Part shown: positions 46,140-56,559 of the stretch, in pieces
How the letters are laid out: each line of letters begins with the position of its first letter
Position numbering within the stretch: the stretch's first letter is position 1
Assembly (NCBI RefSeq): GCF_040802235.1
Contig: NC_133167.1
Span: 17,600,501-17,664,500, forward strand
Source of the DNA: Manis javanica
Taxonomy: Eukaryota; Chordata; Mammalia; Pholidota; Manidae
Reading direction: 5' to 3'
Length of the DNA: 64,000 nt
Program-made: the position numbers and the translations under genes
Notes under the pieces: generated by a model
Told to the model about the DNA's origin: nothing
The model's input: only the letters and a program-made list of their open reading frames with translations
Database searches by the model: none

Positions 46140-48585
46140 AAAATGCCATAGAATGTATGGGGGACATTTACAAGATTCCAAACATTGAAGGCAATCTTTT
46201 TAACAGCAGCAAAAGATTAAAATAGTTATTTTAATACAATTACAGTATTTTTCTCTCTATAAATATAATCCACACATATTTGCATTTAATATAGGGGAAG
46301 AGGGACTCAGCAGTGCCTGGTCCTTTCTCAGACAATCCTAGTCTTTCAATCCTAGTCAAGGCAGGGAGAGCTGGCTGAGCAGGGAGGGGAAGGGGTAGGC
46401 AGCAAGTTGCCCTCAGCGGTTGTTGGGGAGAAGTGTAAGCAAGAGGGGCAGGGGCTTGTCCTTTGGGGATGGGGAGGCCTAACGAGAGAGAATGAAGAGA
46501 CAGAGTTGAGGTCCACCAAGGGTAGAGACAGAGGCCTGGGATAAATGGAGGCTGGGTGTCAAGAGAACAGAGAGCAGACATTCTGGATGGTGGGAGGGGT
46601 GGGTATTCCAAGACTTACCAGGATTTGGGGCTTTTCACCTGCTGGACACCTCCAGGAGGCAGTGTGACTGACTGAGAGGCAGCGTCGGTGAGAACACACT
46701 GGAGGAAGTCAGCGGTGGATTAGATTGCTCAATTCTGGGGTGGAGTCCCAGAGGGTGTTGGATGCTTTTGATAACTTCAATAATTAATTCTGAGGTCAGC
46801 TCTCTGATCACCAGTCATTTTATGAACCGGTAGAGTTCATACTGGGAAGGGACCTATGGCATTTTATAGGCAATCTTCCCATTTCACAGATGACAAAACT
46901 GAGGCCCACAGAAAGGAATTGGGACCACAGCCATTTATCTTACCTTTGCCCTAATCTCAGCTACCCTTGGCTCTTTCAGCTGGTGTGTCTGGCTCTCCCC
47001 ACACTCCAGACACTTTGGCCTTTCCATGCTTACTGTCCTGACCTACTGCCCCTGAACATCTCTCACATCTCAAAGGGGAAGAGCTCCCTAAGACAACAGT
47101 AGACTCAAGCTTCCAGTGAGTGTGGTAGCTCTTCTCCCTGGCCTCCATCCCACCCACCCCAGGAATCCTTAAAGCCTCACAGATTCCTTCTCCATGCCAC
47201 ATCCTTTTGAGAAACCCCCACCCCCTCTCCTAGTCTTTCACCTCACTCCCCAACCATCTGCTCTGACCATGAGCCCCTCCTAGGGTGCTGCTGTTCTTCC
47301 TTGGCTTGTACGCTTGGGATTGGGTATACAGTACCTACCACCTTTGGAGCCAAGGCCATCCAGTTTGGAAAGAAAGCCTTTTGGTAAAAGTTAAAATCCC
47401 ACCCAAGTCCAAACACAGTTTTGAAGACAGTGCTGAGTGACACTAAGAATATACTTTGTCATGTTTGACATGGTCACATGTTATCCATTGGTCACAATCC
47501 AAAGGATAAATACAGGCAGAGCAGGGAACACTAATTCACAGCTCCTTCCCAAGCTCTCATCCCAGCGAACAATGCCTCAACCCCACCCACTGCTCTTTAC
47601 CTTGTTGCTCCGTGCATCCCATGCCACAGTGTGCTCAAAACCTGTGGCAAACTCACCTGAGCTGCCTACCCCTAGGAAAGAACCTTTGAGTCTCACCATT
47701 TAGCAAATGTTTTTTGTCACCTCCATCTTTCCTGCACTGGAGAGGAATGCAATTATTCTGGTCAGAAGATGCTAAAACCAGAGCGAGGCTCATTATTCAT
47801 GGAGAACATGAGAACAGCAGTGAAGAGCTCCATGAGTTGAGCAACTCTGGACAAGTCACTTTTCCTCCCTCAGTCTCAGTTCACTCAGCTTTAAACGAGG
47901 CCAGTGATAGAATCTAACTCATGGGGTTGTGCTGAGGATGAAATGAAGGATTATCAGTAAACCACTTAAGACACATAGAAAGCACCCTGTTAGCATTTGT
48001 CCTGATCATTATTACTGAAATACTTTATTAACTAATAGCATGTCTCTCCCACTACATCCCCAGGCAAGAGAAAGCAGCTGCCGTCCATGTACCTCTTAAT
48101 TTGTTCTGACCTGAGTAATAATAGCCCTGTTAGCTGTGATGCTGAGTCCCTGTTAGAGTCTAGCTTCTGGGGTAAGTGCTTTTCAGAATTTGTCTCAATT
48201 AATCTTCACAGCAACTCCATGAAGGGTGAACTTTATGCATGAGGAAACTAGGCCCTGGGAGTTAAGCAACTTACCTAGAGTGACGCAGCTGAGAAGGGGC
48301 TGGATCTCAGTCTCGGGTCTCTGAGCTCTGTTAGGTATCTCTCTGCCTCAGACAACTGAAAAGGAAAGGTCTGTAGAAAGGAGAGGCCAGATTGGACATT
48401 TCTCAATCTGCCCACTTGCTTTTCATTAGGTTGATTTTACTTCCACTGAGCCCACCACTGGCCTGTGGATGGTGGGGTGAATAAAGAAAAGGTATCCAAT
48501 CGTGGCTCTGCTGTTCATGGTTAGGGTGGGCTTGTATGAGTCACTAAATCTAGGCCTTGACGTGGTCTGTTGGACAATGAGGAGA
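46140..48585. other. Noncoding with MIR fragments
   Basis: MIR-like patches lie at 46865-46915, about 47835-48010 ('ctctggacaagtcacttttcctccctcagtctcagttc') and 48170-48340 ('catgaggaaactaggccctgggagttaagcaacttacc'). No exon identified. Confidence 0.5.
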
Positions 48586-48594
48586 TTGTTCTAG

Positions 48595-48808
48595 ATCTGT
48601 ACTGTCCAATATGATAGCTACTAGCCAGCTACATGCTGCAACCTAAATTTAAGTTAATAAAATAAAATAAAAAGCTTAGTTCCTTAGTCTCACCAGCCTC
48701 ATTTCAAGTGCTCAGTAGCCGCATGTGACTAGTGGGTATCATTTTGGATAGTGCAGATATAGAACATTTCCATTACTGTAGAAAGTTCTTTTGTACCGTG
48801 CTGTCTAG
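48595..48808. mobile_element. Nonautonomous DNA transposon fossil (copy 1)
   Basis: Starts 'ctgtactgtccaatatgatagctactagcc' and ends 'acagtagaaag...gtgctgtct'-like, with an internal palindrome-like pair ('gctactagcc' against 'gactagtgggtatc'). The same family occurs at 56130-56335. An old mammalian MER-type element, name not assigned. Confidence 0.65.
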
Positions 48809-49795
48809 GTGAAGACTTAGTTGTCTTTAGTGGCAAGGTTCTGCAGTTCATCCTCTCAGTTCTCAGGGAACTCAGAGGAGGAGACTTAAGTTTCCAACTG
48901 CCTGCCATCAGAAATGTGTCCTTGGCAGCCCTAAGACCCAGCAGCTCACTTACCTGTTATTGCTGCTACAGCTGCTGTTGTTACTGGAGTGGCCAGCTGA
49001 TACCTCCTCTGTGACTCAGGGCTTGGTAGCAGTCAGGGCTGTTGGACGGGAAAACTGTGAGGCAGTCTTTATGGGGAAACTTCCGACTGAGGGCTGCCCA
49101 AGGGGAAATCCAGGAGGCCCACCAGGGGAGGAGTTCCCACTGAGGAGCCACAGAGTCTGTCCTGGGACTCTGACTCCGGGCCAAGGTTCCACCTGGCGAT
49201 TCTGTAATGAGCCCTGGGGGTTTTCATGCCTACCTGTCTCCTGGAGAACACTGCCAGTCTGAAGGCAGGGGTTTGCCCAGTCCATCTCTGTCTCTGAATG
49301 TTTTGAAGCTGTACCTCCTTCCTTACAAGGAAAATGCAGGCAGCCCCAGCCCCCAGCTGACAGATTTGCCTGAACACTTGCAGGAACACTTCCTTCCTCC
49401 CTTCTAGGGTCAGCGTGAGAAGTGTCTTTCTTTCTCCTTCTGGTGGATTCCTGCCCTTGGCTATGGGACCCGCTGCCTCGCACATCCTTCAGGAACACGC
49501 CTCTGACCTCCCAGCCCCTTAACCGCCTCTTTCCCTGAACTTGCTATGTCTTTCTCACCCTCCCTCTGTTCTAAGACCCTTTTTGCTGCTACTCCCCCAT
49601 GCCCTTCTTTTCACAGGCAAACTTCTTGAAAAAAGCGGAGAACAGTTGTTATCCCCACTTCACCTCCTCTTGTTCACTGCTCAGCTCCCTGCAACTAGTT
49701 TCCTTCCTATCGCTCCGTTGAAACAGCTTTTGCCAATGACTTCTCATTGCTAAATCCAACAAATCCTTGTCTTAAAACTGCGCTATTAAAAAAAA
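48809..49795. other. Noncoding, no gene seen
   Basis: G+C-moderate sequence with overlapping chance frames (up to 160 codons on minus, 100 on plus). None shows a known domain or splice-consistent exon. Confidence 0.45.
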
Positions 49796-49799
49796 TAAA

Positions 49800-50350
49800 G
49801 CATGCATATTGTAAAGAATATAGGTGATAAAAAAGCGCATAAAATAAAACTTGAAAGGCTCTTTTCCATCCTTCTGCTCACACATATCTTGTGTACATCT
49901 TTCCAGACTTTTCCCCATGTATATCCAAACATACGTTCCTTCCTTCTTTACTTAGTAAAAGTGATATTTAAGTAGCTATATTGTTTGCACCTTAACAAAA
50001 TATCATGGACTGATTCCACACCAGTACGTATATGTCCATCTTACTTTTTTCAGTGATGACATAGTAGTCCGTGGTAAGGATGGTCATGGTTTATACCTTT
50101 TAGATGAAAATTTAGGTCTTGCTAAGAGCATCTTTGGATATAGGTTGTCAGGAGCCCTAAGTGTAATTTTTCTGGGTCATATCTGTGCATATTTAAATTT
50201 TCATAAGTACTGCTGTACTGCCCTTCAAAAAGACTACCAATTTACTCTTCCATCTTGTTTATTGAGGGGCCTGTTACCCTATCTACCCATACTATCTCTA
50301 TTTGTCAATTACGTTAAAATATTTTCGCCCAGCCTGTTGTGTGCTTTGTA
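49800..50350 (-). repeat. Old L1 fragment, antisense
   Basis: 'gtacatctttccagacttttccccatgtatatcc', 'gtgatgacatagtagtccgtgg', 'gtactgctgtactgcccttcaaaaagac' follow decayed antisense L1 3' order. Confidence 0.6.
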
Positions 50351-50899
50351 ACTTTATTTGTGGTGAAATGATTATTGCTCACGCCCATTGTATTTGATCT
50401 CTTGTCATTTAATCCACTGACCTCATTCTCTTCTTATTTCTCTTAGTCTTGTTCTATTGCTTTATTTCTGTTCATTCCTCAAGTATGGATGTCCCTAGGG
50501 GTCCTGCTCTCCCCAGGCCAGCCCACCTGCTTCCTTGGGTTCCGTTACCACCCAAAAGCTTTTGGTGTCTTCCTTACCTTTAGTTCCCTAACTTCTCTCA
50601 GCTTCTCTCCTAAGTACAAATTCTTACGTGCAATTACCTCTTGAAATCTCCCCTGAGGTCCCACAGATGCTGCAAACTCATGCTGAAAACCAGTCTCATG
50701 GAACTTCCCGACACATGTGCTCTTCGCCTGAGCGCCCTCTCACCCGTTCTTCTGCCCGCGCTGGACACGGGCGCACCCCTCCCCTCCCCCAGCTCTTCGT
50801 CTCCACCGAGGCTATCTCCTTAGCCTCTCTCCTGGTTATCCGCGCCTCACCACCTTCACTGACCATGTTAGGCAATTAGCTACCAAACTAGGGCAATAG

Positions 50900-51080
50900 T
50901 CAGGCGATAGCTGTGGATTCAGGAGCTGGACTGTAGACCTTGGGCAAGTTACATAATCTCGCTAGGTCTCAGTTTCACCAGCTGTAAAATGGGGCTCATG
51001 AGAGCGCACATTGCATAGTGTTGTCACTACGACGAAGTGAGCCTGTTAATGGGCGCTTTGAGTGGTGCCTGGTGCCGCTG
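50900..51080 (-). repeat. MIR SINE
   Basis: 'cttgggcaagttacataatctcgctaggtctcagtttcaccagctgtaaaatgggg' is a clear MIR core. Confidence 0.85.
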
Positions 51081-51089
51081 GTGTGACTG

Positions 51090-51725
51090 CTGTTCTCTTC
51101 CTCTTCCTCTCTTAAATGATCTCTGCTTCATCTCCTCCCTCGACCCATCCTCCCCTTGGCTCCCAGAGCGTGAATCTGTTCATGCGCTTTTCCTCTGACG
51201 ACCCTTCGAAGGCCCCTGGTCCCCTCAGGTAGAGTCCAGCTCCTGTCCCAGGCACCTGGCGCCCCTGCGTCTGACCGTGCGTGTCTCCAGCCTCATTTCA
51301 GGCCATATACGCCTGAGAACCCTTAACTCCAGTTAAGAGTCAGGCTCCCCCACCCGCACCCCCGGGCCTGTCATGCATTTCCCTTTTTTCAGAAATGCTC
51401 TTCCTCACCCTCTTGGTCTAGCCAGTGCTTCCTTTTGCTTTTAAATTCAGCCCGGTCATCACCTCCATGGTCTGGGGGCCATCCCCCTGCTCTCTGTACC
51501 CCTTGACTTACCTCTAACATGGCTCCAATAGAGGGTTTTGTAATCATCTGTTTTGATGCTTCACCCTCCCCATTGTGATGTTCTTAAAAGCAGGGATTTT
51601 ATATATTACATTTTATGTATATATATGTGATATATATATATATAATTTCTGTATTGCCAAACCAATCACAGTATTTGGCATATCCTAGGTGCTTAATACA
51701 ATTTTGTTGAGCCCTGAATGAATCA
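51090..51725 (-). repeat. L2 LINE 3' fragment with AT-rich patch
   Basis: 'tcagaaatgctcttcctcaccctcttgg', 'ccttttgcttttaaattcagcccggtcatcacctccatgg', 'gtgcttaatacaattttgttgagccctgaatgaatc' read as antisense L2. A (TA)n-like patch lies at 51600-51645. Confidence 0.65.
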
Positions 51726-51829
51726 ACAAATTGGGGAAACTGATGTATAATAGAGCATCTAAGTGATGTCTAATTTAAAGAAATAATGATGTCACCCAAT
51801 TTCCCAGGTCACCCCAGCCTGTAGCACAA

Positions 51830-53155
51830 AGGAAGTCACATCAGTAGCTATAACCCACATTACATTGGTTCAGCCCCTGTGTGCTCATGCAGGGCTTCAT
51901 TCTCCTGTGAGGGGCTCCCCAGGAATTTGGGGGAGTCCACTGGGGGCATCTCCTAGATGCTCCTTTGGGGGCTGCTGTGCTAGACATGTGCCCTGGAGCC
52001 ACTGCAGAAGGACTGGCACCCTTGCAGTGCCACTCTCCAGGATGGCCTATGGTGACCATTGTGGAACCCTTTGCCAGAGGGTCCCCAAGCTCTAATGAGC
52101 TTTTCTAATGTCCTTGCGGAACTTTTGTGCTCCTCATTGGTCTTGGTGGGGATTCTTTGGGAGGCAGTATTGAGCTAGAGGCTGGTCCTTAGCATTGCCC
52201 TTCCATCCCTCCCAATCAGGGGGAGAAATTCAAGCGCCCCCATTCCTGGCCACAATTTCCTTCTGATGAGTTCCTGTCTGGGAGCATCTTGCTTCCTCTT
52301 TGAACATGGGCTTCTGCTAGGTCCCCTCTCCCACTTTAGTTCATCAGGTTAGAGTTCCTACTAGAATATGATGTCTTCTGTTATAATGGGAACCCTGTCC
52401 TAATAAAAGAATCTAAGCAGGTCTGACCTCCACGAAGGGACTGTTGCCCTTCAGGGTAGGGGTGATTCTATGACTTTGATCGCTCCAGGAACTCCAGCTC
52501 TCCCTGCTATACCCCCAGCAACCTCTATTCCCAGCCCCCACCTCATTGCAGGCTTTGCTAAGGAGAAGTTCTCACCAGCTCTCCAGGGCAGGAGCTGCTG
52601 TTGCAAAACTCTTGCTCCATGCCATGGTAATGGGATGTAACTCTGGGCGGTCCTGACCCCAAGACAAGGTCCACAGGCTCTGGCCAGAGCCACAGTGTTG
52701 CCCAACTGCTCTGGAGGCTCTGGCAGTCCATGTGAGGCAGAGGAGATGGGGGCAGCATGCATGCCTGTTTGGGGCCACAAAGTCTGCCCTGGAGCCCAGG
52801 GAGGGCAGCTCATGGCCTTGTTGCCAAGTGGGGCCCACACTTCTTCTGAAATAGTACTTTCACAAGTACCACAATTGGGTGCTGAGTGAATGACACACAG
52901 TTTATGTAAGACTTGTTGGGCAGTCGGGGGATATGATCTTGTGCCATGGGGCTACACTAATCCTCATCAACTATCTTTTTCAAAGTCTGGCTGAGAGAGC
53001 ACTGAATAAAGAGTCACCTAGACTTGGCCGCTCCCTCTAGGCACTCAAAACTTGGGCCAATCAAGTCACCATCGCAGTTGAAAGGGAAGGATAGAGAAGC
53101 CCAAACTTCATGTCTGTGCCTCCTCTCTTGCCATGAAAGCAGATGCCCTGGGGAG
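51830..53155. other. Unassigned GC-moderate region upstream of CXCR2
   Basis: About 1.3 kb with no repeat or gene that I recognise. 51880-52850 is richer in G+C than its surroundings. Minus-strand frames of up to 129 codons (52451-52840) lack any domain. It could hold CXCR2 regulatory or noncoding exon sequence, but nothing in it proves this. Confidence 0.35.
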
Positions 53156-53159
53156 CAAC

Positions 53160-53785
53160 TGCAACTCCCCCACACTGCTGGTGGGGGATACAATACACAA
53201 TTTCTTAGCAGTTTCTTAAAAGTTAAAATACACCTACAATATGATGTGGCCATTTCATTCTTAGGTATTTACCCAAGAGAAATAAAGGCATATGTCTACC
53301 CAAAGATTTCTACACAGATGAATACAAGTAACTTATCTGTAATAGCCTTAAATTGGAAATGTCAGGCAACAGGTAAATGAGTAAACAAATTGGGCTATAT
53401 CCATGCTGTGGAATACTACGCAGCAGTAAAAAGGGACTATTAATATACAAGCAACATGGATGAACCACAACAGGTTATGCCAAGTGAAAGAAGGCAGACA
53501 GTAAAGAGTAAATGCAATATGATTCCATTGATATAAACTTCTAGAAAATGCCAACTAGTCTCTAGTGACAGAAAGCAGGTAAGTGGTTGCTTGGGGGTGC
53601 GGAGAGGGGAGGGGGATGGGGGAAATTACAGAGGGCACAAGGAAACTTTGGGGCTGATGGATGTGTTTATTATTTTGACAATGGTGATAGTTTCAAGGGT
53701 GTGTGTTAGTCAAAGCTCATCAAATTTATGCGAAGTGTATTATGTGGCAATAGTATCTTGAGAAAGCTGTTAAAAATGAAACGTG
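53160..53785 (+). repeat. Old L1 ORF2 end and 3' UTR, sense
   Basis: 'cacactgctggtgggggatacaata', 'tatttacccaagagaaataaa', 'gctgtggaatactacgcagcagtaaaaaggga', 'gtggttgcttgggggtgcgg', 'ggctgatggatgtgtttattatt'. Decayed, sense orientation. Confidence 0.82.
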
Positions 53786-54220
53786 GCAAAGCAGATCTGG
53801 AAGCAGACTCCAGACAGGATTCTCCTGAGCACCGAGAAGGGTGAGCTGGGTGAGAAAGGAGTGTAGGGGAGAAACAGCGGGACCACTGGGGCTTATTTTT
53901 GTTCAAGAACTTTCTGAACCTGAAGGGACTTTAGAGAGGACGGCACCTGACTCCCTCACATTACTGGAAAAGCCCAGACAGCTGAAGGCTTTGTCCAAGT
54001 TGCCCAGCCCGTTGTGGGTAGATGTAGGGCTTGAACCCGTCTCCTGACTGGCAGCCTGGCTTCTTCTGCTCTCCACACCACAGTCTGTCCACACAAGATC
54101 CGCCTTAGATCACCAGCTTCTAGAAGGTAGGACCGGTCAGACTAGAAGGCTGGGAAGGGCCGAAGGGAGGGAGCCGACCAGGCGGGTGGGGTGGGTTGGC
54201 CAGTCCTGGAGGGGTCTTTG
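53786..54220 (-). other. RUFY4 3' UTR/downstream flank
   Basis: Sequence after the RUFY4 stop on the minus strand. A polyadenylation signal was not fixed. A MIR-like segment is probable at 53900-54060 ('aagcccagacagctgaaggctttgtccaagttgcccag'). Confidence 0.4.
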
Positions 54221-54323
54221 TCAGGGGACCTGTGCTTCTCCTTCTTGGGAACAGAAGGGGCAGCGGCGCTCTCTCTTCTTGTAATCCACAGAGCAGGCAT
54301 GGCAAACCAGGCCTCCGCAGAGC
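54221..54323 (-). CDS. RUFY4: RUFY4 last coding exon (end of FYVE-like finger)
   Basis: RUFY4 (RUN and FYVE domain-containing 4) acts in endolysosome and autophagosome tethering and positioning, notably in dendritic and other immune cells. This exon supplies the end of the zinc finger: after the split Arg codon it reads L-C-G-G-L-V-C-H-A-C-S, then V-D-Y-K-K-R-E-R-R-C-P-F-C, and a short tail to TGA at 54223-54221. Together with the previous exon it gives four CxxC-type pairs, the usual zinc ligands. The acceptor is ctccccag at 54331-54324; the exon starts at 54323 with G, completing AG|G (Arg). It matches the known carboxyl end of mammalian RUFY4 closely. The frame is intact. Confidence 0.93.
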
Positions 54324-54846
54324 CTGGGGAGCACAGGTGTGAAGAGGGGGAGCGCATGGTCACAGGGCTTGAGCATCTGCAAGTCCACCTGTTTCTCACC
54401 TCCCAGCAGAATGGCTCTGGGTCTGTCTCAGGAGGCCTCCCCTTTCCTAAAGAGGGTCCCAATGCCTCACCCCTCTGGAGTCCTCTGACTGGGCGGGCTA
54501 TCCTGATGGCCCACTCTCCTCTCTCCTGCTGCTTGTCCTGCCATTGTGTTCCCAGAGGAAGGTGAAGGGAGGGGCTCCCTCTGTACAGGAAGTCTCTTCC
54601 CATTAGTCAGTCTGTTCTCAGAAGGTTTACACAGTCCCATCTTCCAGACACCATTCCTTGTCTGCCCCTTTCCACCATTCTCGTTCATGTCTCTGCTAAG
54701 TGTCAGTAAAATGAGTGGCCAGCCTTAGGTGGCCTTGCATAATGGCCCAGTTCCTGGGTCCCTCTCTTCCCTGGAATGGGCAGGGTGCTGCGGACTGGTG
54801 GATACTGGGCTGTCCCAGAGGAAGGGTTCTGTGCCCGACCCGTTAC

Positions 54847-54957
54847 CTGCACGGGTACCGCCGAGACAGCCGGCCAAAGATCTTGCTACAGCTGACACAG
54901 CACCCAGGGGCCATGGAAGAGAGATGCTGAACCTTCCTCCACAGGCCGTCCTTCTCT
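54847..54957 (-). CDS. RUFY4: RUFY4 penultimate coding exon (start of FYVE-like finger)
   Basis: 111 bases encoding EKDGLWRKVQHLSS then M-A-P-G-C-C-V-S-C-S-K-I-F-G-R-L-S-R-R-Y-P-C and a split Arg. C-C-V-S-C starts the zinc finger. In a canonical FYVE domain the next element is the basic R-R/K-H-H-C-R patch that binds PI3P; here it is R-R-Y-P-C-R, without the two histidines, as in RUFY4 of other mammals. The acceptor is catcag at 54963-54958 and the donor GTAACG begins at 54846. The phase fits the neighbouring exons exactly: CA|A (Gln) upstream and AG|G (Arg) downstream. Just upstream lie a (TG)n run and a long pyrimidine tract. Confidence 0.94.
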
Positions 54958-54980
54958 CTGATGGGCAGATGGAGGTGGGG

Positions 54981-55016
<36 letters not shown>

Positions 55017-55034
55017 ACACACACACACACACAG
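54981..55034. repeat. (AC)n microsatellite beside RUFY4 splice acceptor
   Basis: About 26 AC units with one T interruption. On the RUFY4 strand it is (TG)n, ending about 23 bases before the splice acceptor. Confidence 0.96.
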
Positions 55035-55340
55035 ACAAAGAGCAAGAGATATCAGGGCAGAAAGACAGAGACAGAAATGGAGAGAGAGAGACACAGGGAG
55101 ATAGACAGTCAGAGAGAAAGGAAGTCAGGGAGTTGGAAAGGGAGAGAGAGAGACACATAGAGAAGTAGATAGGGAGATAAATGTGGAGGAGAGAGAAAAA
55201 CACAGGGAAAGAGATGCAGAGACAAACAAGGACAGAGACAGAGGCAGAGACACAAATACAGAGAAGGATGGAAAGACACATAAAGAGACATGATAGAGGA
55301 AGAGAAATGAAGGGACAGTGAGAGAGACACACACACACAT
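55035..55340. repeat. Purine-rich GAGACA/GAGA-type tract
   Basis: About 300 bases almost free of C/T except in ACA and ATA units, with degenerate 'gagagagagacacag' motifs. On the RUFY4 strand it is a long pyrimidine tract continuing the (TG)n block into the intron. Open frames of up to 177 codons through it are compositional artefacts. Confidence 0.9.
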
Positions 55341-56125
55341 AAGAAATGGGTGAGTCTCCAGTCTTTAAGAGAAGGTGGTGACACCCAGGTACCCATTGCC
55401 CAGCATAATCTTGACCCATTATTTAAGAACTGTTCATATTCCACCTCCTCCAAGGAGCGCTCCCTGATTGCAGATGCCCCCAGAGGTTTCTTGCTCCAGA
55501 CTGCTTTAGCATCTAATGCCTGTTCTCTTTTATTTGGCACTTAGTACAAACTGTCCTGTCATTATGTGTGTTTATGCTCCTGCAAAACCCTGGTCTTCTT
55601 TTGCTTTTAAGGATTGTTTTAAAAGAATGTTTAGGAATGTGGCTTGTTTTACATTTTTATCAAAATGATAAATACACATGATTTAAAAACCCAGCAGCAC
55701 AGAGAAAGGCAATACATCAAAAGGCAAAGACACCCTCCCCACTCCTTCCTGTGTGCAGTGGCAAGCCACTTACATCTTTTGGCTGTTTCTCCTTAATATT
55801 ACTTCCATATTTCAGCAATATGCTCATACCCTTCCTGACTTACCAAGAGAGAACATCTACAGAGCTCCTTACCTTAATATCAAAGGATTTAACTTGTTTA
55901 TTACCATCTATCTTCACTAACTCTTTCTCCTTCCTCCCAAAGCAGCGAAATCCCTCTTTTTGGTTCTTCTATTGGTTACTATTATAATTCGACAGAATAT
56001 TCTCACACATTTATTTTTCACTCATTCTTTTAACTATAGGTAGTGACTACGACTACCATTCTGTTATGATGAGGCCAGCATCATTTCTCTTCAGCTCTCC
56101 TCCTCCCACTTGTCATCTATTCCTA
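55341..56125. other. RUFY4 intron, no feature beyond old LINE-like patch
   Basis: 55660-55740 looks like a short LINE remnant. 55440-55570 has an L2-like flavour ('cacctcctccaaggagcgctccctgattgc'). Otherwise unremarkable. Confidence 0.45.
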
Positions 56126-56129
56126 CAAG

Positions 56130-56335
56130 GTCTAATGTGGTAGCCACCAGCCACATGTGGCTGTTTAAATTTGCATTTAACGTAACAAGCTAAAAAAATA
56201 AAAACTTTAGTTCCTTAGTTGTACCAGCCACATCTGAAGTACTCAGTCACTATATGTGACTAGTAGCTACCATAGTGGATGGGGCAAATACGGAACATTT
56301 CCCTCTTCACAGAAAGTTCTATTGGATTCTATTCT
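56130..56335. mobile_element. Nonautonomous DNA transposon fossil (copy 2)
   Basis: Same family and orientation as 48595-48808: 'tctaatgtggtagccaccagccacatgtggctgtttaaattt', 'agttccttagttgtaccagccacatctgaagtactcag', 'acggaacatttccctcttcacagaaagttctattgga'. Confidence 0.7.
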
Positions 56336-56559
56336 ATACTTGTTTAGGTGGTGACATATATGTTGGTTCTATAATGATAATTGCTTCCTGTGCTTTGTCT
56401 TCAGGCTGATTCTAACACGGAAAATAAACGAGTAGTATTTATATTATTAGACAGTATATAAGCATTTATAGTATATTATAAAATACAATACATTATCTAA
56501 GTATATAATGTATTACTTCAAGCAGAGCTGTGTTCTAAACGTTTCCCTTCTTGAAAACC

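Noticed and set aside
42000-54000. A third CXCR-like copy (an equivalent of the human CXCR2P1 pseudogene)
   Set aside because: I looked for DRY, NPLIY and tail-type segments on both strands outside the two genes and saw none. A decayed fragment cannot be fully excluded without a search.
54142-54603. 153-codon minus-strand frame over the RUFY4 last exon
   Set aside because: It reads another frame through the exon and across splice sites. The correct frame stops at 54221.
54886-55540. Cys/Val/Ser/Leu-rich minus-strand frames of 106-177 codons
   Set aside because: They are readings of the TG and pyrimidine-rich tract beside the RUFY4 acceptor. Only the 54847-54957 part is a true exon, in its own frame.
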